Made by a program: the position numbers and the translations under genes. A model generated the notes under the pieces. The model saw nothing but the letters and a program-made list of their open reading frames with translations, was not told where the DNA came from and made no database searches. Of a stretch of 64,000 nt of DNA, positions 1-9,616 are shown one piece after another. Positions within the stretch are counted from its first letter, which is position 1; every line of letters starts with the position of its first letter. This DNA comes from Flavobacteriales bacterium (GTDB taxonomy: Bacteria; Bacteroidota; Bacteroidia; UBA10329): positions 1 through 64,000 of the forward strand of contig JAIOYO010000005.1 in assembly GCA_021741075.1 (NCBI GenBank), written 5' to 3'.

Positions 1-1360
1 TCAGATGAAACTTACCTATGGTTCGGTTGTGTGCCGCCATCGGACGCTCGCCTTGCAACACGTGCAATTCAACAGATGGCTGATTATCAGCTGCTGTAGA
101 GAATGTCTCCGACTTCTTTGTAGGAATAGTAGTGTTCGCATCAATCAATTTGGTAAACACACCGCCCATTGTTTCAATTCCAAGAGAAAGTGGCGTTACA
201 TCCAAAAGCAGCACGTCTTTCACTTCTCCTGTAAGAACTCCACCTTGAATAGCCGCTCCAACTGCAACAACTTCATCCGGATTTACTCCTTTTGAGGGTG
301 TTTTCCCGAAGAAATCCTCCACAATTTTTTGAATCGCTGGAATTCGAGTAGAACCTCCCACCAAGATTACTTCGTTGATATCAGACTTAGAAAGTCCGGC
401 ATCTTTCATTGCTTTTTTGCAAGGCTCAAGCGTTGCTTGAATCAATCTATCAGCCAATTTTTCAAACTGAGCTCTTGAAAGCGTACGCACCAAGTGCTTA
501 GGAATACCATCAACAGGCATAATGTATGGCAGGTTGATTTCGGTAGAAGTTGAACTTGAAAGCTCAATCTTCGCCTTTTCAGCTGCTTCTTTCAAACGCT
601 GAAGCGCCATTGGATCTTTCTTCAAATCCAACCCTTCATCCTTCTTAAACTCATCTGCCAACCAATCAATGATTACTTGGTCAAAATCGTCTCCACCAAG
701 GTGCGTGTCTCCGTTTGTAGATTTTACTTCAAAAACACCATCGCCCAATTCAAGAATAGAAATATCGAACGTTCCTCCACCAAGGTCAAAAACCGCAATA
801 GTAGAATCTTCGCTTTTCTTATCCAATCCGTAAGCCAAAGCGGCAGCAGTTGGCTCGTTGATGATTCTTTTCACCTTCAATCCAGCAATCTCGCCTGCTT
901 CTTTTGTAGCCTGACGTTGTGAATCGTTGAAATATGCAGGCACAGTAATTACTGCTTCTGTTACTTCAGTTCCCAGGTAATCTTCAGCCGTTTTCTTCAT
1001 TTTCTGAAGAACCATTGCTGAAATTTCTTGAGGAGTATATTCACGGTCATCAATTTTCACTCGGGGAGTATTGTTACCTCCCTTCACCACACTGTAAGGA
1101 ACTCGGCCTATTTCTTTGGCTACTTCGTCAAAACTTGAACCCATAAATCGCTTAATCGAAGCAATTGTTTTGGTTGGATTGGTGATTGCCTGACGCTTTG
1201 CAGGATCACCTACTTTTCGCTCGCCACCTTCTACGAAAGCAACGATGGAAGGCGTAGTTCTTCGCCCTTCGCTGTTAGGAATTACAACTGGTTCGTTTCC
1301 CTCCATTACAGAGACACATGAGTTAGTTGTTCCCAAGTCAATTCCGATTATTTTACCCAT
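1..1360 (-). CDS. dnaK: Molecular chaperone DnaK (Hsp70), C-terminus cut by window edge
   Basis: ATP-dependent cytosolic chaperone that works with DnaJ and GrpE. The reverse strand reads from ATG at 1358-1360 as [20 protein letters not shown], the Hsp70 phosphate-1 motif. It continues through the nucleotide-binding domain ([40 protein letters not shown]) into the linker and substrate-binding domain ([15 protein letters not shown]). About 453 of the usual ~630-640 residues are present. The helical lid lies beyond position 1. The reading frame is unbroken. There is no dnaJ or grpE next to it on the visible side. Confidence 0.97.
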   Translation of the reverse strand, partial: MGKIIGIDLGTTNSCVSVMEGNEPVVIPNSEGRRTTPSIVAFVEGGERKVGDPAKRQAITNPTKTIASIKRFMGSSFDEVAKEIGRVPYSVVKGGNNTPRVKIDDREYTPQEISAMVLQKMKKTAEDYLGTEVTEAVITVPAYFNDSQRQATKEAGEIAGLKVKRIINEPTAAALAYGLDKKSEDSTIAVFDLGGGTFDISILELGDGVFEVKSTNGDTHLGGDDFDQVIIDWLADEFKKDEGLDLKKDPMALQRLKEAAEKAKIELSSSTSTEINLPYIMPVDGIPKHLVRTLSRAQFEKLADRLIQATLEPCKKAMKDAGLSKSDINEVILVGGSTRIPAIQKIVEDFFGKTPSKGVNPDEVVAVGAAIQGGVLTGEVKDVLLLDVTPLSLGIETMGGVFTKLIDANTTIPTKKSETFSTAADNQPSVELHVLQGERPMAAHNRTIGKFHL

Positions 1361-1408
1361 AATATATTGTGTTTATCAATTCGTAACTAATGTTATCGGT
1401 TTGGCATT

Positions 1409-1425
1409 TGGCACAGACCATGCCA
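1409..1425. promoter_or_regulatory. Short dyad upstream of dnaK
   Basis: TGGCA-7 nt-TGCCA is a perfect 5-bp dyad about 50 nt upstream of the dnaK start. It also resembles a sigma-54 -24/-12 element (TGGCAC, 5 nt, then ATGC in place of TTGC). An operator or promoter role is inference only, because short dyads like this arise by chance. Confidence 0.25.
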
Positions 1426-1524
1426 TCGGAATGATGCTCCAACTTTCGAGAAAATATGTCAGTTATGAATGAATCAGACCTAAAAAGCCTGACAATTCGG
1501 GTGACAAAACGACACCGTTAGCAA

Positions 1525-2679
1525 TTAGTTTGGGTCAATCACGAAGCCCAGTTCTTTGGTATACTGCCCGTCTACAAGTTCTAATGCAGACTCAACACTT
1601 AGGTGCAATTTATTCACAAACTCAACCTTTGAACGACTCGAAAAAACACCCAAACCGTTGTTGATGTTAGTGTAAACTGGCTTGTCTTGGAGCACTGTTG
1701 AATTTGTAGGATTGTTGATGTCTATGTAAGCGAACAATTCTTCTCCTGCAATCAGTACCTCTAAATCTAAGTCTTGTGTCAGCCCTTCTTGAAAAGGATC
1801 GCCTAATGTTCCATCTGCCCTGCCAATCTTGCGGATAACTCCAGCTTCCTGAGCTACCACGCTTCCAATACGACTGTAAAAATTTTCAGACAAAACAGGT
1901 ACTTGAATTAGTCCCTCTGTTCCAACCTCAATTGTTTGCACAAGCCACCTAATAGACTTTAGAGTTTCTACACCGCCTTTCAGTTCTCGATAATAAAATC
2001 TCATCCAAACTTCATACTGCTTTCCTCGCTCGGCCGAACTGAAATTTAGAATGTAATTAACGTAATCTCTCGATGCGTTAACCAAGGTTATTCGCTGAGA
2101 ACTAGAGACTCCAGAGTTCTGACTTGGTCTCGAAAAGCTCAACGTTGATACGTCAACGATTGCTGTTTTCGAATCAGCAATTGGAGTTACTGTGTCCATG
2201 TTAGCAATGGTCATCGCTCCAATAGGAATGTTAACCGGACGCTTTTTCAAGGTAACTTCATAGTCACGGTCTGCCCTAATATTCTGATTCAGCTTATAAA
2301 GTCGCTGAAAAGGGCCAAAAAAGTCAATCACATCATCATCAGGATTTCCTGTATCCTTATTGGCAATCATTACCGTATCCAATACCCAACGGTTGCTTTC
2401 GGTCGAACCGTTATATTCAATTAATTCAACAAAAAGGTCTTCATACCTGAAATAAGAAGAATCTGGCTCCAGTGCCATTACGAATGCCGATTCTTCTCCC
2501 AAAAAGGCTTTTTGAATTCGGAACAAATGCCCATCTCCGCCTGCATTAGGATTATCGAGTGGGTCTAAAAGGCCATAGATTAAAGGTTTTTCCTCATATT
2601 CACCGGTAAGTTTGAAGTCAGACTCGCAAGAAGAAAAAATGGTTAGTAATGCAACCAACCCGATAGCGTAACGTAGCAT
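1525..2679 (-). CDS. Uncharacterised outer-surface lipoprotein (DUF4249-like at most)
   Basis: I do not recognise a specific family. From ATG 2679 the protein is 384 residues and begins with a lipoprotein signal, MLRYAIGLVALLTIFSSC, with Cys18 as the likely lipidated residue. A longer reading from 2736 would put 19 extra residues in front of the signal peptide and overlap the divergent gene, so 2679 is preferred. A TATCTTTG element 18 nt upstream supports this start. The mature part is rich in beta-type sequence with no obvious catalytic motif. Size, lipoprotein signal and lineage are compatible with DUF4249-type proteins, which are often found near TonB receptors, but no receptor gene is adjacent. 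Confidence 0.75.
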   Translation of the reverse strand: MLRYAIGLVALLTIFSSCESDFKLTGEYEEKPLIYGLLDPLDNPNAGGDGHLFRIQKAFLGEESAFVMALEPDSSYFRYEDLFVELIEYNGSTESNRWVLDTVMIANKDTGNPDDDVIDFFGPFQRLYKLNQNIRADRDYEVTLKKRPVNIPIGAMTIANMDTVTPIADSKTAIVDVSTLSFSRPSQNSGVSSSQRITLVNASRDYVNYILNFSSAERGKQYEVWMRFYYRELKGGVETLKSIRWLVQTIEVGTEGLIQVPVLSENFYSRIGSVVAQEAGVIRKIGRADGTLGDPFQEGLTQDLDLEVLIAGEELFAYIDINNPTNSTVLQDKPVYTNINNGLGVFSSRSKVEFVNKLHLSVESALELVDGQYTKELGFVIDPN

Positions 2680-2697
2680 CCAGTAATATTTGAAGTG

Positions 2698-2705
2698 CAA
2701 AGATA
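2698..2705 (-). promoter_or_regulatory. Bacteroidota-type -7 element (TAnnTTTG) for the lipoprotein gene
   Basis: The reverse strand reads TATCTTTG, an exact match to the Bacteroidota sigma-ABfr -7 consensus, ending 18 nt before the ATG at 2679. No clear TTG -33 partner was found. Promoter function is inferred. Confidence 0.5.
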
Positions 2706-2723
2706 ACAGGCCAAAGAGAAGAC

Positions 2724-4124
2724 ATGACCGAAGCATCCGTATTTAACCGCAACTATGACGGTATTATTACATTTCTAAAGCGAAAACGAGGCGGATTTGC
2801 ATTTGCACTATTGATATGGCTTCCGTTTTTAAGCGTTGCGCAAACCCCCATCTCGGTAGTTTTCAACGAAATTCAGCTTCGCGAAGAGTTTTCTGATAAG
2901 AGCGAAAATTGGCCATATCTCACCACGATGGAGAATTTGTACGTGCCAGATAAGGATGAATATTTTATGCATCGTAGGCACAAATCAACGCCTTACGCCA
3001 TATTGACTGATTGGAAAAACAATCTTTCTACTTTCAATATCCTGACCACATTGAAATTGGGCCCCACAGATACGGACGAACAAACGGCAGGCGTCATTTT
3101 CCTTGTTCAACCTGACGGAAAAGGAGCAGTAGTCTTTGAATTTAACAAATCCAAACAATACCGAATCAAGCAATTAGTGGGGGCTTATTACAAGTTCATT
3201 TCGGGAGATACTGAAAGTGGCGGCTGGGTAAAATCATCAACCCTTGCAGCCAAAAATGAATACAACGAGATTGATATCCGTGTTCAACTTCCACAAATTG
3301 ACATTTATGTCAATAAAAAATTCGTCCAGTCTTTTGATTTAATGGATTTCAAACCGGGTGGTATGGGTTACCTCATTGGACCAGATACCAAGGCAAAATC
3401 TGATTACTTCTACGTGTATTCAACCGAAGAAGCAAGCGTGGAAGCCGAAGCTGAAGCTAAGAAGGCAGACGACAACAAATCTGCTGTGGCTCAACTAGGA
3501 AAGGTGAGATATGAATTAGAACAAGAAAAACGCTCACTAAAAGAATGTCAGATGGAACGGCAGCAAGCCGTGACTGTTTTGGAGGAAGAAATGGCCAAAT
3601 TGAGACAGAGCAACGACCGATTGGCACTACAAAACCGTCAATTACATGAGTTTAAAGACAACGTTTTGGTTGAAGTAGATGAAGACGTTTTCCTAACCTT
3701 GGCAGAGAATCTGAAAGCAGAAATAATAAAGAACGGCAAATTAGAATCACAGGTTCAGATTTATAAGGATTCGCTTAAATACACCCATGTTCAGTACAAT
3801 AAACTAAAACTTGCGTTGTTGGATAAGGCTATTTCTAAAGCAGAGAAGGAAAAAGTTGCTCGCGATCAGAAGGAAGCTGCGGAAACCAAAAAGGAGATAG
3901 AGGCTGAATTGACCGACAAAAAAATGAACGCTGAACAGGAAAAATGGGAACTATCTCATCCAAATGTTAAGGCTAAAGTCGATACGTCTCTCCTTTCTGA
4001 ATTGAAAACCGAAGTAAAAAAAGAGGATCCTGCTCCTATTTCTAACGAAGAAGTTTCGGAAGACGGATTAGAAGCCCGACCTTTGCCAGTGAAAGTGCGC
4101 ACAGCGCAGAAAAAACAGGACTGA
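2724..4124 (+). CDS. Exported protein: laminin-G-like N-terminal domain plus long coiled coil
   Basis: This 466-residue protein has a hydrophobic export signal at about residues 24-40 ([14 protein letters not shown]) after an unusually long basic N-terminus. No other ATG lies before residue ~70, so the start is kept at 2724 with some doubt. Residues ~45-235 look like a concanavalin/LamG-type beta sandwich. From ~240 to ~430 the sequence is Ala/Glu/Lys/Gln-rich coiled coil (for example [17 protein letters not shown] heptads). The tail is acidic and then basic. Its stop codon shares one base with the panB ATG, so the two genes are probably co-transcribed, though no functional link is known. A structural role at the envelope is a guess. 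Confidence 0.75.
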   Translation: MTEASVFNRNYDGIITFLKRKRGGFAFALLIWLPFLSVAQTPISVVFNEIQLREEFSDKSENWPYLTTMENLYVPDKDEYFMHRRHKSTPYAILTDWKNNLSTFNILTTLKLGPTDTDEQTAGVIFLVQPDGKGAVVFEFNKSKQYRIKQLVGAYYKFISGDTESGGWVKSSTLAAKNEYNEIDIRVQLPQIDIYVNKKFVQSFDLMDFKPGGMGYLIGPDTKAKSDYFYVYSTEEASVEAEAEAKKADDNKSAVAQLGKVRYELEQEKRSLKECQMERQQAVTVLEEEMAKLRQSNDRLALQNRQLHEFKDNVLVEVDEDVFLTLAENLKAEIIKNGKLESQVQIYKDSLKYTHVQYNKLKLALLDKAISKAEKEKVARDQKEAAETKKEIEAELTDKKMNAEQEKWELSHPNVKAKVDTSLLSELKTEVKKEDPAPISNEEVSEDGLEARPLPVKVRTAQKKQD

Positions 4125-4939
4125 TGTCGGTACACCGTTCGGTGAAAAAAATCACCACCCACGTGCTTCAGGAAATGAAGCGCAATGGCGAGAAAATTGC
4201 CATGCTTACAGCTTACGATTTTACCATGGCCAGAATTCTGGACCAAGCAGGGATTGATATTCTGCTTGTTGGAGATTCGGCCTCAAATGTGATGGCAGGT
4301 CACGAAACGACCCTTCCTATCACGCTGAACGAAATGATCTATCACGCTGCTGGTGTTGTTCGGGCAGTGGAAAGATGCTTGGTTGTGGTTGATATGCCAT
4401 TTGGTTCATATCAAGGTAATTCGAGAGAAGCGCTCAATTCAGCTATTCGAATTATGAAAGAAACTGGCGGTCATTCTATAAAAATGGAAGGTGGACGCGA
4501 GATTGTTGAATCTATCGAACGAATTCTAACTGCTGGAATCCCAGTTATGGGACATTTGGGACTAACGCCTCAAAGCATCTATAAATTCGGAACTTACACT
4601 GTACGAGCTAAGGAACAGGAAGAAGCAAAACGCCTGATTGAAGATGCGAAAATTTTGGAAGCTGCTGGCTGCTTTGCCATCGTTCTAGAAAAAGTACCGG
4701 CTAAACTTGCTGCACAAGTTGCCAAAGAAATTGAAATTCCAATTATTGGCATTGGTGCTGGAAATGGTGTTGATGGACAAGTTTTAGTTACGCACGATAT
4801 GCTTGGAATGAATCAGGAGTTCAGCCCTCGTTTCTTAAGACGTTATGCAAACTTGGCAGAAGACATGACATTGGCTGTCAAATCTTACGTTTCTGATGTT
4901 AGAAGAAAGGATTTCCCGAACGATTCGGAACAATATTAA
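4124..4939 (+). CDS. panB: 3-methyl-2-oxobutanoate hydroxymethyltransferase
   Basis: Catalyses transfer of a hydroxymethyl group from 5,10-methylene-THF to alpha-ketoisovalerate, giving ketopantoate, the first committed step of pantothenate and CoA synthesis. The 271-residue length is typical. Family motifs are clear: [41 protein letters not shown] with metal-ligand Asp, [34 protein letters not shown], and [21 protein letters not shown]. It overlaps the upstream coiled-coil gene by one base (TGATG), indicating translational coupling. No panC or panD lies in the window. Confidence 0.97.
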   Translation: MSVHRSVKKITTHVLQEMKRNGEKIAMLTAYDFTMARILDQAGIDILLVGDSASNVMAGHETTLPITLNEMIYHAAGVVRAVERCLVVVDMPFGSYQGNSREALNSAIRIMKETGGHSIKMEGGREIVESIERILTAGIPVMGHLGLTPQSIYKFGTYTVRAKEQEEAKRLIEDAKILEAAGCFAIVLEKVPAKLAAQVAKEIEIPIIGIGAGNGVDGQVLVTHDMLGMNQEFSPRFLRRYANLAEDMTLAVKSYVSDVRRKDFPNDSEQY

Positions 4940-4941
4940 AA

Positions 4942-4978
4942 CAAGTGACCAGTGAATAGCGACCAGCGAATAGTGTTG
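4942..4978. repeat. Degenerate short-word intergenic tract
   Basis: The panB-rluA spacer consists of near-repeats of gaccagtgaatag / gaccagcgaatag. Comparable low-complexity word tracts occur at 24829-24858, 35050-35086 and 47165-47262. No coding or structural role is evident. Confidence 0.45.
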
Positions 4979-5035
4979 GTTGTTATTAAAGAGGTCAAAA
5001 GGTTTGTTGCAACAAACCGCTACGAAACACAAACA

Positions 5036-5731
5036 ATGGCAACAAAATCAATCGACATCCTTTTTGAGGATAATCACATTATTGCGGTAAATAAACCTTG
5101 CGGTCTATTGGTGCAAGGAGACGCAACTGGCGATGAAACATTGGCGGATTTAGTGAAGGCGTACATAAAAAAAACCAAGGACAAGCCCGGTGATGTCTAC
5201 CTTGGAATTGTACACCGATTGGATAGACCTGTTAGTGGAGTTGTTCTGTTTGCGAAAACTTCGAAAGCCTTGGTTCGATTGAATAAGATGTTTGCAGAGC
5301 GCGAAACCAAGAAAATCTATTGGGCGGTTGTTACCAAACGACCTCAAGAAGAAAGCGGTAAATTGGTGCATTGGTTGCGAAAAGATCAAGAAAAGAACCG
5401 AAGCAAGGCATTTAATAACGAGGCCAAGCACACCAAATACGCTGAGTTAAATTACAAGATGCTCCGTGGTTCTGACCGCTACACTCTTTTAGAGGTGTAT
5501 CCCAAGACGGGACGACATCATCAGATTCGGGTTCAACTTTCAAAAATTGGCTGCTCCATTAAAGGTGATCTGAAATATGGCGCGCCTCGAAATAATGAAG
5601 ATGCATCCATTCACTTACATGCACGCAGATTGGAGTTTGAACATCCGGTTAAAAAAGAGCCCGTTTCTATTACAGCAAGCGTTCCTGCAATGGATAATCT
5701 TTGGCAAGAGTTTGATAGAATGATGAAGTAG
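5036..5731 (+). CDS. RluA-family 23S rRNA/tRNA pseudouridine synthase
   Basis: Isomerises specific uridines to pseudouridine in structured RNA. The ATG at 5036 begins MATKSIDILFEDNHIIAVNK, the normal beginning of this family. The longer reading from 4952 would translate the degenerate spacer and is rejected. The catalytic motif HRLDRPVSG carries Asp63. Other conserved blocks are VNKPCGLLVQGD near the N-terminus and TGRHHQIRVQLSKIG near the C-terminus. The protein is 231 residues, a single catalytic domain with no S4 domain, as in short RluA/RluC/RluD relatives. Which uridine it modifies cannot be read from the sequence. Confidence 0.93.
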   Translation: MATKSIDILFEDNHIIAVNKPCGLLVQGDATGDETLADLVKAYIKKTKDKPGDVYLGIVHRLDRPVSGVVLFAKTSKALVRLNKMFAERETKKIYWAVVTKRPQEESGKLVHWLRKDQEKNRSKAFNNEAKHTKYAELNYKMLRGSDRYTLLEVYPKTGRHHQIRVQLSKIGCSIKGDLKYGAPRNNEDASIHLHARRLEFEHPVKKEPVSITASVPAMDNLWQEFDRMMK

Positions 5732-5734
5732 TAT

Positions 5735-6376
5735 TCAGGGAATCAACTCCGAATACACCGCAGCAAAATGTAAAGCTGCGCCAATAATTACAAAGATGTG
5801 CCAGACGAAGTGCGTCCATTTCTTCGACTTCCAGAGATAGAAACCTGCTCCAATAGTGTAAAAGAATCCACTGATTACCATCAATATCTTAGTGTTTCTG
5901 GCAAAAGATTGATAAAAAAACATGGGGTCAAGCAAAAGGATGTACGCCATCAACAAATAGATTACGGTAGAAAACACCTTGTATCGGTGCACATATTTTG
6001 CCTTGAACCAAATGCCCACCAAAGACATTCCCCAAAGTGCGGCAAGGAACATCAAGCCCTTTTCGTTCATCATTCGGTTCATTATCAGTACCGAATAACT
6101 TCCTGAAATGAGGAAGTAAATACTAATGTGATCGAGCTTTTTGAGTAGAAATTTCTTGCGTCTTTCTATCGCACCATGATAAAGGGTTGAACTGGAGAAG
6201 GAAAGAATGAGCGAGAAGGCATAAATCCACACTCCCAATTGGCCCCATTGGGTCAAGCGCGAACTCTGGACTAAAAGAAAAACGCAGCCTACAATTGCCA
6301 CAATAGCTCCCACGCCATGAGAAATTGTATTAGCCCGCTCTTCTGCCTGCGAATATGTTATTAAAGGCAATTCCAT
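5735..6376 (-). CDS. trhA: TrhA / hemolysin III (PAQR) family membrane protein
   Basis: Integral membrane protein of the PAQR superfamily, 213 residues with seven predicted membrane segments. Family landmarks are EERANTISHGVGA near the N-terminus, SSTLYHG after the second helix, LDHISIYFLISGSYS, and the C-terminal THFVWHIFVIIGAALHFAAV. The conserved Ser, Asp and His residues form the metal site of PAQR proteins. In Bacillus and E. coli, TrhA has been linked to membrane-fluidity control. The name hemolysin III is historical. It ends 3 bp from the convergent rluA-type gene. It lies downstream of the porin gene on the same strand, separated by a 177-bp spacer. Confidence 0.9.
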   Translation of the reverse strand: MELPLITYSQAEERANTISHGVGAIVAIVGCVFLLVQSSRLTQWGQLGVWIYAFSLILSFSSSTLYHGAIERRKKFLLKKLDHISIYFLISGSYSVLIMNRMMNEKGLMFLAALWGMSLVGIWFKAKYVHRYKVFSTVIYLLMAYILLLDPMFFYQSFARNTKILMVISGFFYTIGAGFYLWKSKKWTHFVWHIFVIIGAALHFAAVYSELIP

Positions 6377-6441
6377 TCAAATACAATGAACGGTACAAAT
6401 CTCAATCCTTGCAAGAAATAGCCTATAAATAGAGAAATAAA

Positions 6442-6512
6442 GGGAATGGCGATTGCTCGGCCATGAAACCGATCAACCAATAACCACTACTGCCAAGCTT
6501 TCGACCATTCCC
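6442..6512. other. Long-loop inverted repeat between porin and trhA genes
   Basis: GGGAATGG at 6442-6449 and its perfect complement CCATTCCC at 6505-6512 bracket 55 nt. The match extends to about 11 bp if one base is bulged. It could be an RNA hairpin in the 3' region of the porin transcript or a small structured RNA. No poly-T tail follows on either strand, so a simple terminator is unlikely. Confidence 0.3.
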
Positions 6513-6553
6513 AACAAATCAAGTTTTAAAAGCTCAATCTGTTCCATTGATTT

Positions 6554-7879
6554 TCAAAAAGAAACCTGATACTGCATCACCACCATGCTCTTTCTATCAG
6601 ACTGATAACTTACGCCAGCAACATTTGTGCTGAACACAGGACGATTCTGGTACATCAGACTCAATTTACTGTTGTGCGTTCCGGTAACAAATAGGTTGAA
6701 TCCTGCCTCAGCCATCACCATCGGGTCGGTCAACGCTTGAAATAGACCAATCTGGGTTGCAGCAAAAGGCTGAAGCGTAGCCGTTTTTCCAATGAGATTA
6801 TCCTTGAATTTATAGCCTACCTGTGCATAAACTGTAGAACCAGTGCCAACCATCGGAAAGGCATTGCCACCACCATTCAGTGTTCCGCTAGCATCGGCTC
6901 CATTTGCCGGATTCATGACACCTACATCGCGTAAATATTTCGGACCAAGATCTAAGTAGTGATAAGAAGCATATGCTGTGATAGCGCTCAAGGTTTCCTT
7001 ATTTAGAGGTGCATCGTAAAAAACATCTGCTGCAAACAACTTCATGTGCGTCCTGTTGGTATCGTTCTTAGCGTTCAAGTGCCACATGGCATTCGGCTGA
7101 ACAATGAAACCTGTTCCCACATTCAATACCTTTTTCTTTCCGAGGTAAGATCCTGTTGTATAAGGCGTAAGATTACTTTCTTGATCAAAAAACTGCCACA
7201 TGAAATAGCCTTGTCCTTGAACAGTGGTTGGCTCGGTGGAAAAATCAGAGATTACTCCAAGTGGCTTGACCGGACTTACAGTATTCTGAATTGCCATCGG
7301 CTTTGTAATGGCCAATCGGTAGTCCAATTTGATGATTTTGCCCTTGAAATGAACACTCAACTTTCGTAGAAACTGATCATTCACGCCATTCGTTACCTGC
7401 TGATAAAGAGGAGCATCCAAGGTCATCAATGACCCAACACTTGGCGAAGCGTATCTACTCAAACCATTCCAACCGCTTAGCCCCGCTCCTACCAAAAGTC
7501 CTTTTTTGTGAATGGCATATTCTGCATACGCATCATGAATAAAAAAGCCACTGAATTGCTTTGAACTCGAACTAAAGTTGTTCATCCCAAACTGAGTGAA
7601 CACATACACACGATCCGTTACCTGAGATAGCAAGGTTATTCGCCATCTGCGAACACCAATGTCGAAGGCATGTGCCTGTGGTGAGCCAAAAATGGTTGAA
7701 CCAGGATTGTTCTCTGTGTATCGAACCCACGTTTGCCCCACCAACGATAGCTGAACGTAGTGCGTTCCTTCTTCATTGAAATTCCACTTGAGTTTGCGGT
7801 CTTTAAGAAAATTCTGTGCTTGAAGTTGAGAACCAATGGCCATGAAGCCAAGGATCAACAGCAAAGTGATCTTTTTCAT
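6554..7879 (-). CDS. Outer-membrane porin-like beta-barrel of the Ci/anion island
   Basis: A 441-residue protein with a signal peptide (MKKITLLLILGFMAIGSQLQAQ), followed by alternating amphipathic strands with many aromatic girdle residues and a C-terminal strand ending VVMQYQVSF, where the final Phe is typical of outer-membrane barrels. It resembles the phosphate-selective-porin-like barrels of Bacteroidota, but the substrate cannot be deduced. It lies 57 bp downstream of sulP1 on the same strand, at the end of the dabA-dabB-sulP1 run. I infer that it lets bicarbonate or another anion through the outer membrane for these inner-membrane importers. Confidence 0.8.
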   Translation of the reverse strand: MKKITLLLILGFMAIGSQLQAQNFLKDRKLKWNFNEEGTHYVQLSLVGQTWVRYTENNPGSTIFGSPQAHAFDIGVRRWRITLLSQVTDRVYVFTQFGMNNFSSSSKQFSGFFIHDAYAEYAIHKKGLLVGAGLSGWNGLSRYASPSVGSLMTLDAPLYQQVTNGVNDQFLRKLSVHFKGKIIKLDYRLAITKPMAIQNTVSPVKPLGVISDFSTEPTTVQGQGYFMWQFFDQESNLTPYTTGSYLGKKKVLNVGTGFIVQPNAMWHLNAKNDTNRTHMKLFAADVFYDAPLNKETLSAITAYASYHYLDLGPKYLRDVGVMNPANGADASGTLNGGGNAFPMVGTGSTVYAQVGYKFKDNLIGKTATLQPFAATQIGLFQALTDPMVMAEAGFNLFVTGTHNSKLSLMYQNRPVFSTNVAGVSYQSDRKSMVVMQYQVSF

Positions 7880-7936
7880 GATTGCTTTTTTTTAGAAAAT
7901 GTGGGTGGTCACGCAAGTTGCGTGACCGCCTATTTA

Positions 7937-9556
7937 TCATTTGATAGCAACTGCCTTTTTGGTAGACAATGGATGATCGGAGAACGATTTATGATTGTCT
8001 AATCCGATTATATCCATATTTCCCTCATTCTCATTGTATTGTCGCTGAAAGTGGGTAATGAACGCCATGAACGAATGGTCTACTAACTTGGTCTTGCTCA
8101 GGTCAATTGTGACTGCCTGCTTTTCCGGCAAATCAACCAGAACCTTTTTAAATCCAATTAAATTCGAAAAGATAGCAGCTCTAGAAAGCGAAATAAGAAT
8201 CGATCCATCAGGCTTCTTTTCAAGTACATAGTTTACTTTGAATAAGTCACCAACTGAAGCACCATTCACCAAATGAAAAAGCATTTTAACAAGAATTCCG
8301 GCAGCTACACCCAACAATAAATCCTCAACCAAAGTGACGATGATGGTGATGACAAAAATGGCCAACTGCTCTTTTCCAACATGATAAGTATGGATGAATT
8401 CCTTCGGAGCAGCTAAGCGATAACCTGCAAAGATGAGCATGGCGGCCAAGGCAGCATTCGGAATCAACTCGATGAGTGGAATGATGAGAATCATGGCCAA
8501 CAATAGGAAGATACCGTGAAAGAAATTCGACCATTTTGTCTTGGCTCCGAATCCAACATTCGAACCGCTACGAACCACCTCAGAAATCATCGGCAAACCA
8601 CCTAAAAGTCCAGAAACCATATTTCCAACTCCTTGTGCTTTCAAATCTCCGTTGTAATCAGAAACCCGTTTGTAAGGGTCTAATCCGTCAACTGCTTTTA
8701 CAGTAAGTAACGATTCTAAACTGCTGACGAAAAAGAACATAAACACGTATTTCCAGAAAGCGAATTCGGCAATGTGAGAGAAGTCGGCATTCATTTTCAC
8801 GGTACTCCAAAAATCACCGATGTGAACGAGCGAATAGCTGTCCTCTGTGGTGTCGAAATGCCAAAAAAGTGAGAGCGGAATAGCCATCAAAAGCACCACC
8901 ATTGGAGCAGGAATCTTCTTTACGAAGTTGATTTTAAGCATCGGCAGCGTGAACATGATGGCCAATCCGATCAGCCCGACAACGGCAATATGCCAATGCG
9001 CGTTCATTACAAACTTTGGAATGTCCATCAAAAGCTCAATCGGTCCCTCACCCTTGTAAAGACTTGGGTCGTCTCCCAAAAGAACTGGTATCTGCTTGGC
9101 AATGATGATAATACCAATGGCGGCCAACATACCATGAACTGCAGAATGCGGGAAGAAATCGCTGAGCGAGCCAACTTTTAGGAATCCGCTAAGAACTTGA
9201 ATTACGGCCATCACCACGATGATACCGCATACAACCGGCCAACCAACTTCTGGTCCTCCAAATTCAATAATGGCGGCAGAACAAACGGTGATTAGACCCG
9301 CAGCAGGCCCTTTAATAGTCAATTTTCCTACGTTGAAAAAGCTAGTAAAGAGTCCGCCCACCATAGCTGTGAAAACTCCCATAGCTGGTGGAAACCCACT
9401 CGCCTTGGCAATTCCCAAACTCAATGGCAAAGCCAATAGAAATACCATGAATCCCGAGAGCATATCGCTCGACCAGTTTTCTTTCAATCCCATAAAGCCA
9501 TCAGCTGGAATTGCCAACTTGGCTGTGGCACCTGATTTAGTGTGTTGTGTTTTCAT
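7937..9556 (-). CDS. SulP-family inorganic anion transporter (copy 1)
   Basis: Inner-membrane SLC26/SulP permease, 539 residues. The SulP core is evident: SGFMVFLLALPLSLGIAKASG (TM1), TIKGPAAGLITV (TM3 substrate region), SAVHGMLAAIGIIII, SSLESLLTVKAVDGLD, and VVRSGSNVGFGAKTK. A short STAS domain follows at the C-terminus (VTIDLSKTKLVDHSF). SulP proteins carry sulfate, bicarbonate (BicA) or other anions. The position directly downstream of dabB, with a carbonic anhydrase gene in the same island, favours bicarbonate. That is inference: sulfate is not excluded. It is distinct in sequence from the second SulP gene 6 kb away. Confidence 0.93.
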   Translation of the reverse strand: MKTQHTKSGATAKLAIPADGFMGLKENWSSDMLSGFMVFLLALPLSLGIAKASGFPPAMGVFTAMVGGLFTSFFNVGKLTIKGPAAGLITVCSAAIIEFGGPEVGWPVVCGIIVVMAVIQVLSGFLKVGSLSDFFPHSAVHGMLAAIGIIIIAKQIPVLLGDDPSLYKGEGPIELLMDIPKFVMNAHWHIAVVGLIGLAIMFTLPMLKINFVKKIPAPMVVLLMAIPLSLFWHFDTTEDSYSLVHIGDFWSTVKMNADFSHIAEFAFWKYVFMFFFVSSLESLLTVKAVDGLDPYKRVSDYNGDLKAQGVGNMVSGLLGGLPMISEVVRSGSNVGFGAKTKWSNFFHGIFLLLAMILIIPLIELIPNAALAAMLIFAGYRLAAPKEFIHTYHVGKEQLAIFVITIIVTLVEDLLLGVAAGILVKMLFHLVNGASVGDLFKVNYVLEKKPDGSILISLSRAAIFSNLIGFKKVLVDLPEKQAVTIDLSKTKLVDHSFMAFITHFQRQYNENEGNMDIIGLDNHKSFSDHPLSTKKAVAIK

Positions 9557-9616
9557 TTTTAGTTCGATTTTGGGCTACGCCAGATTTAATGTCTATGAAT
9601 TAGTTTGAATGGATTT

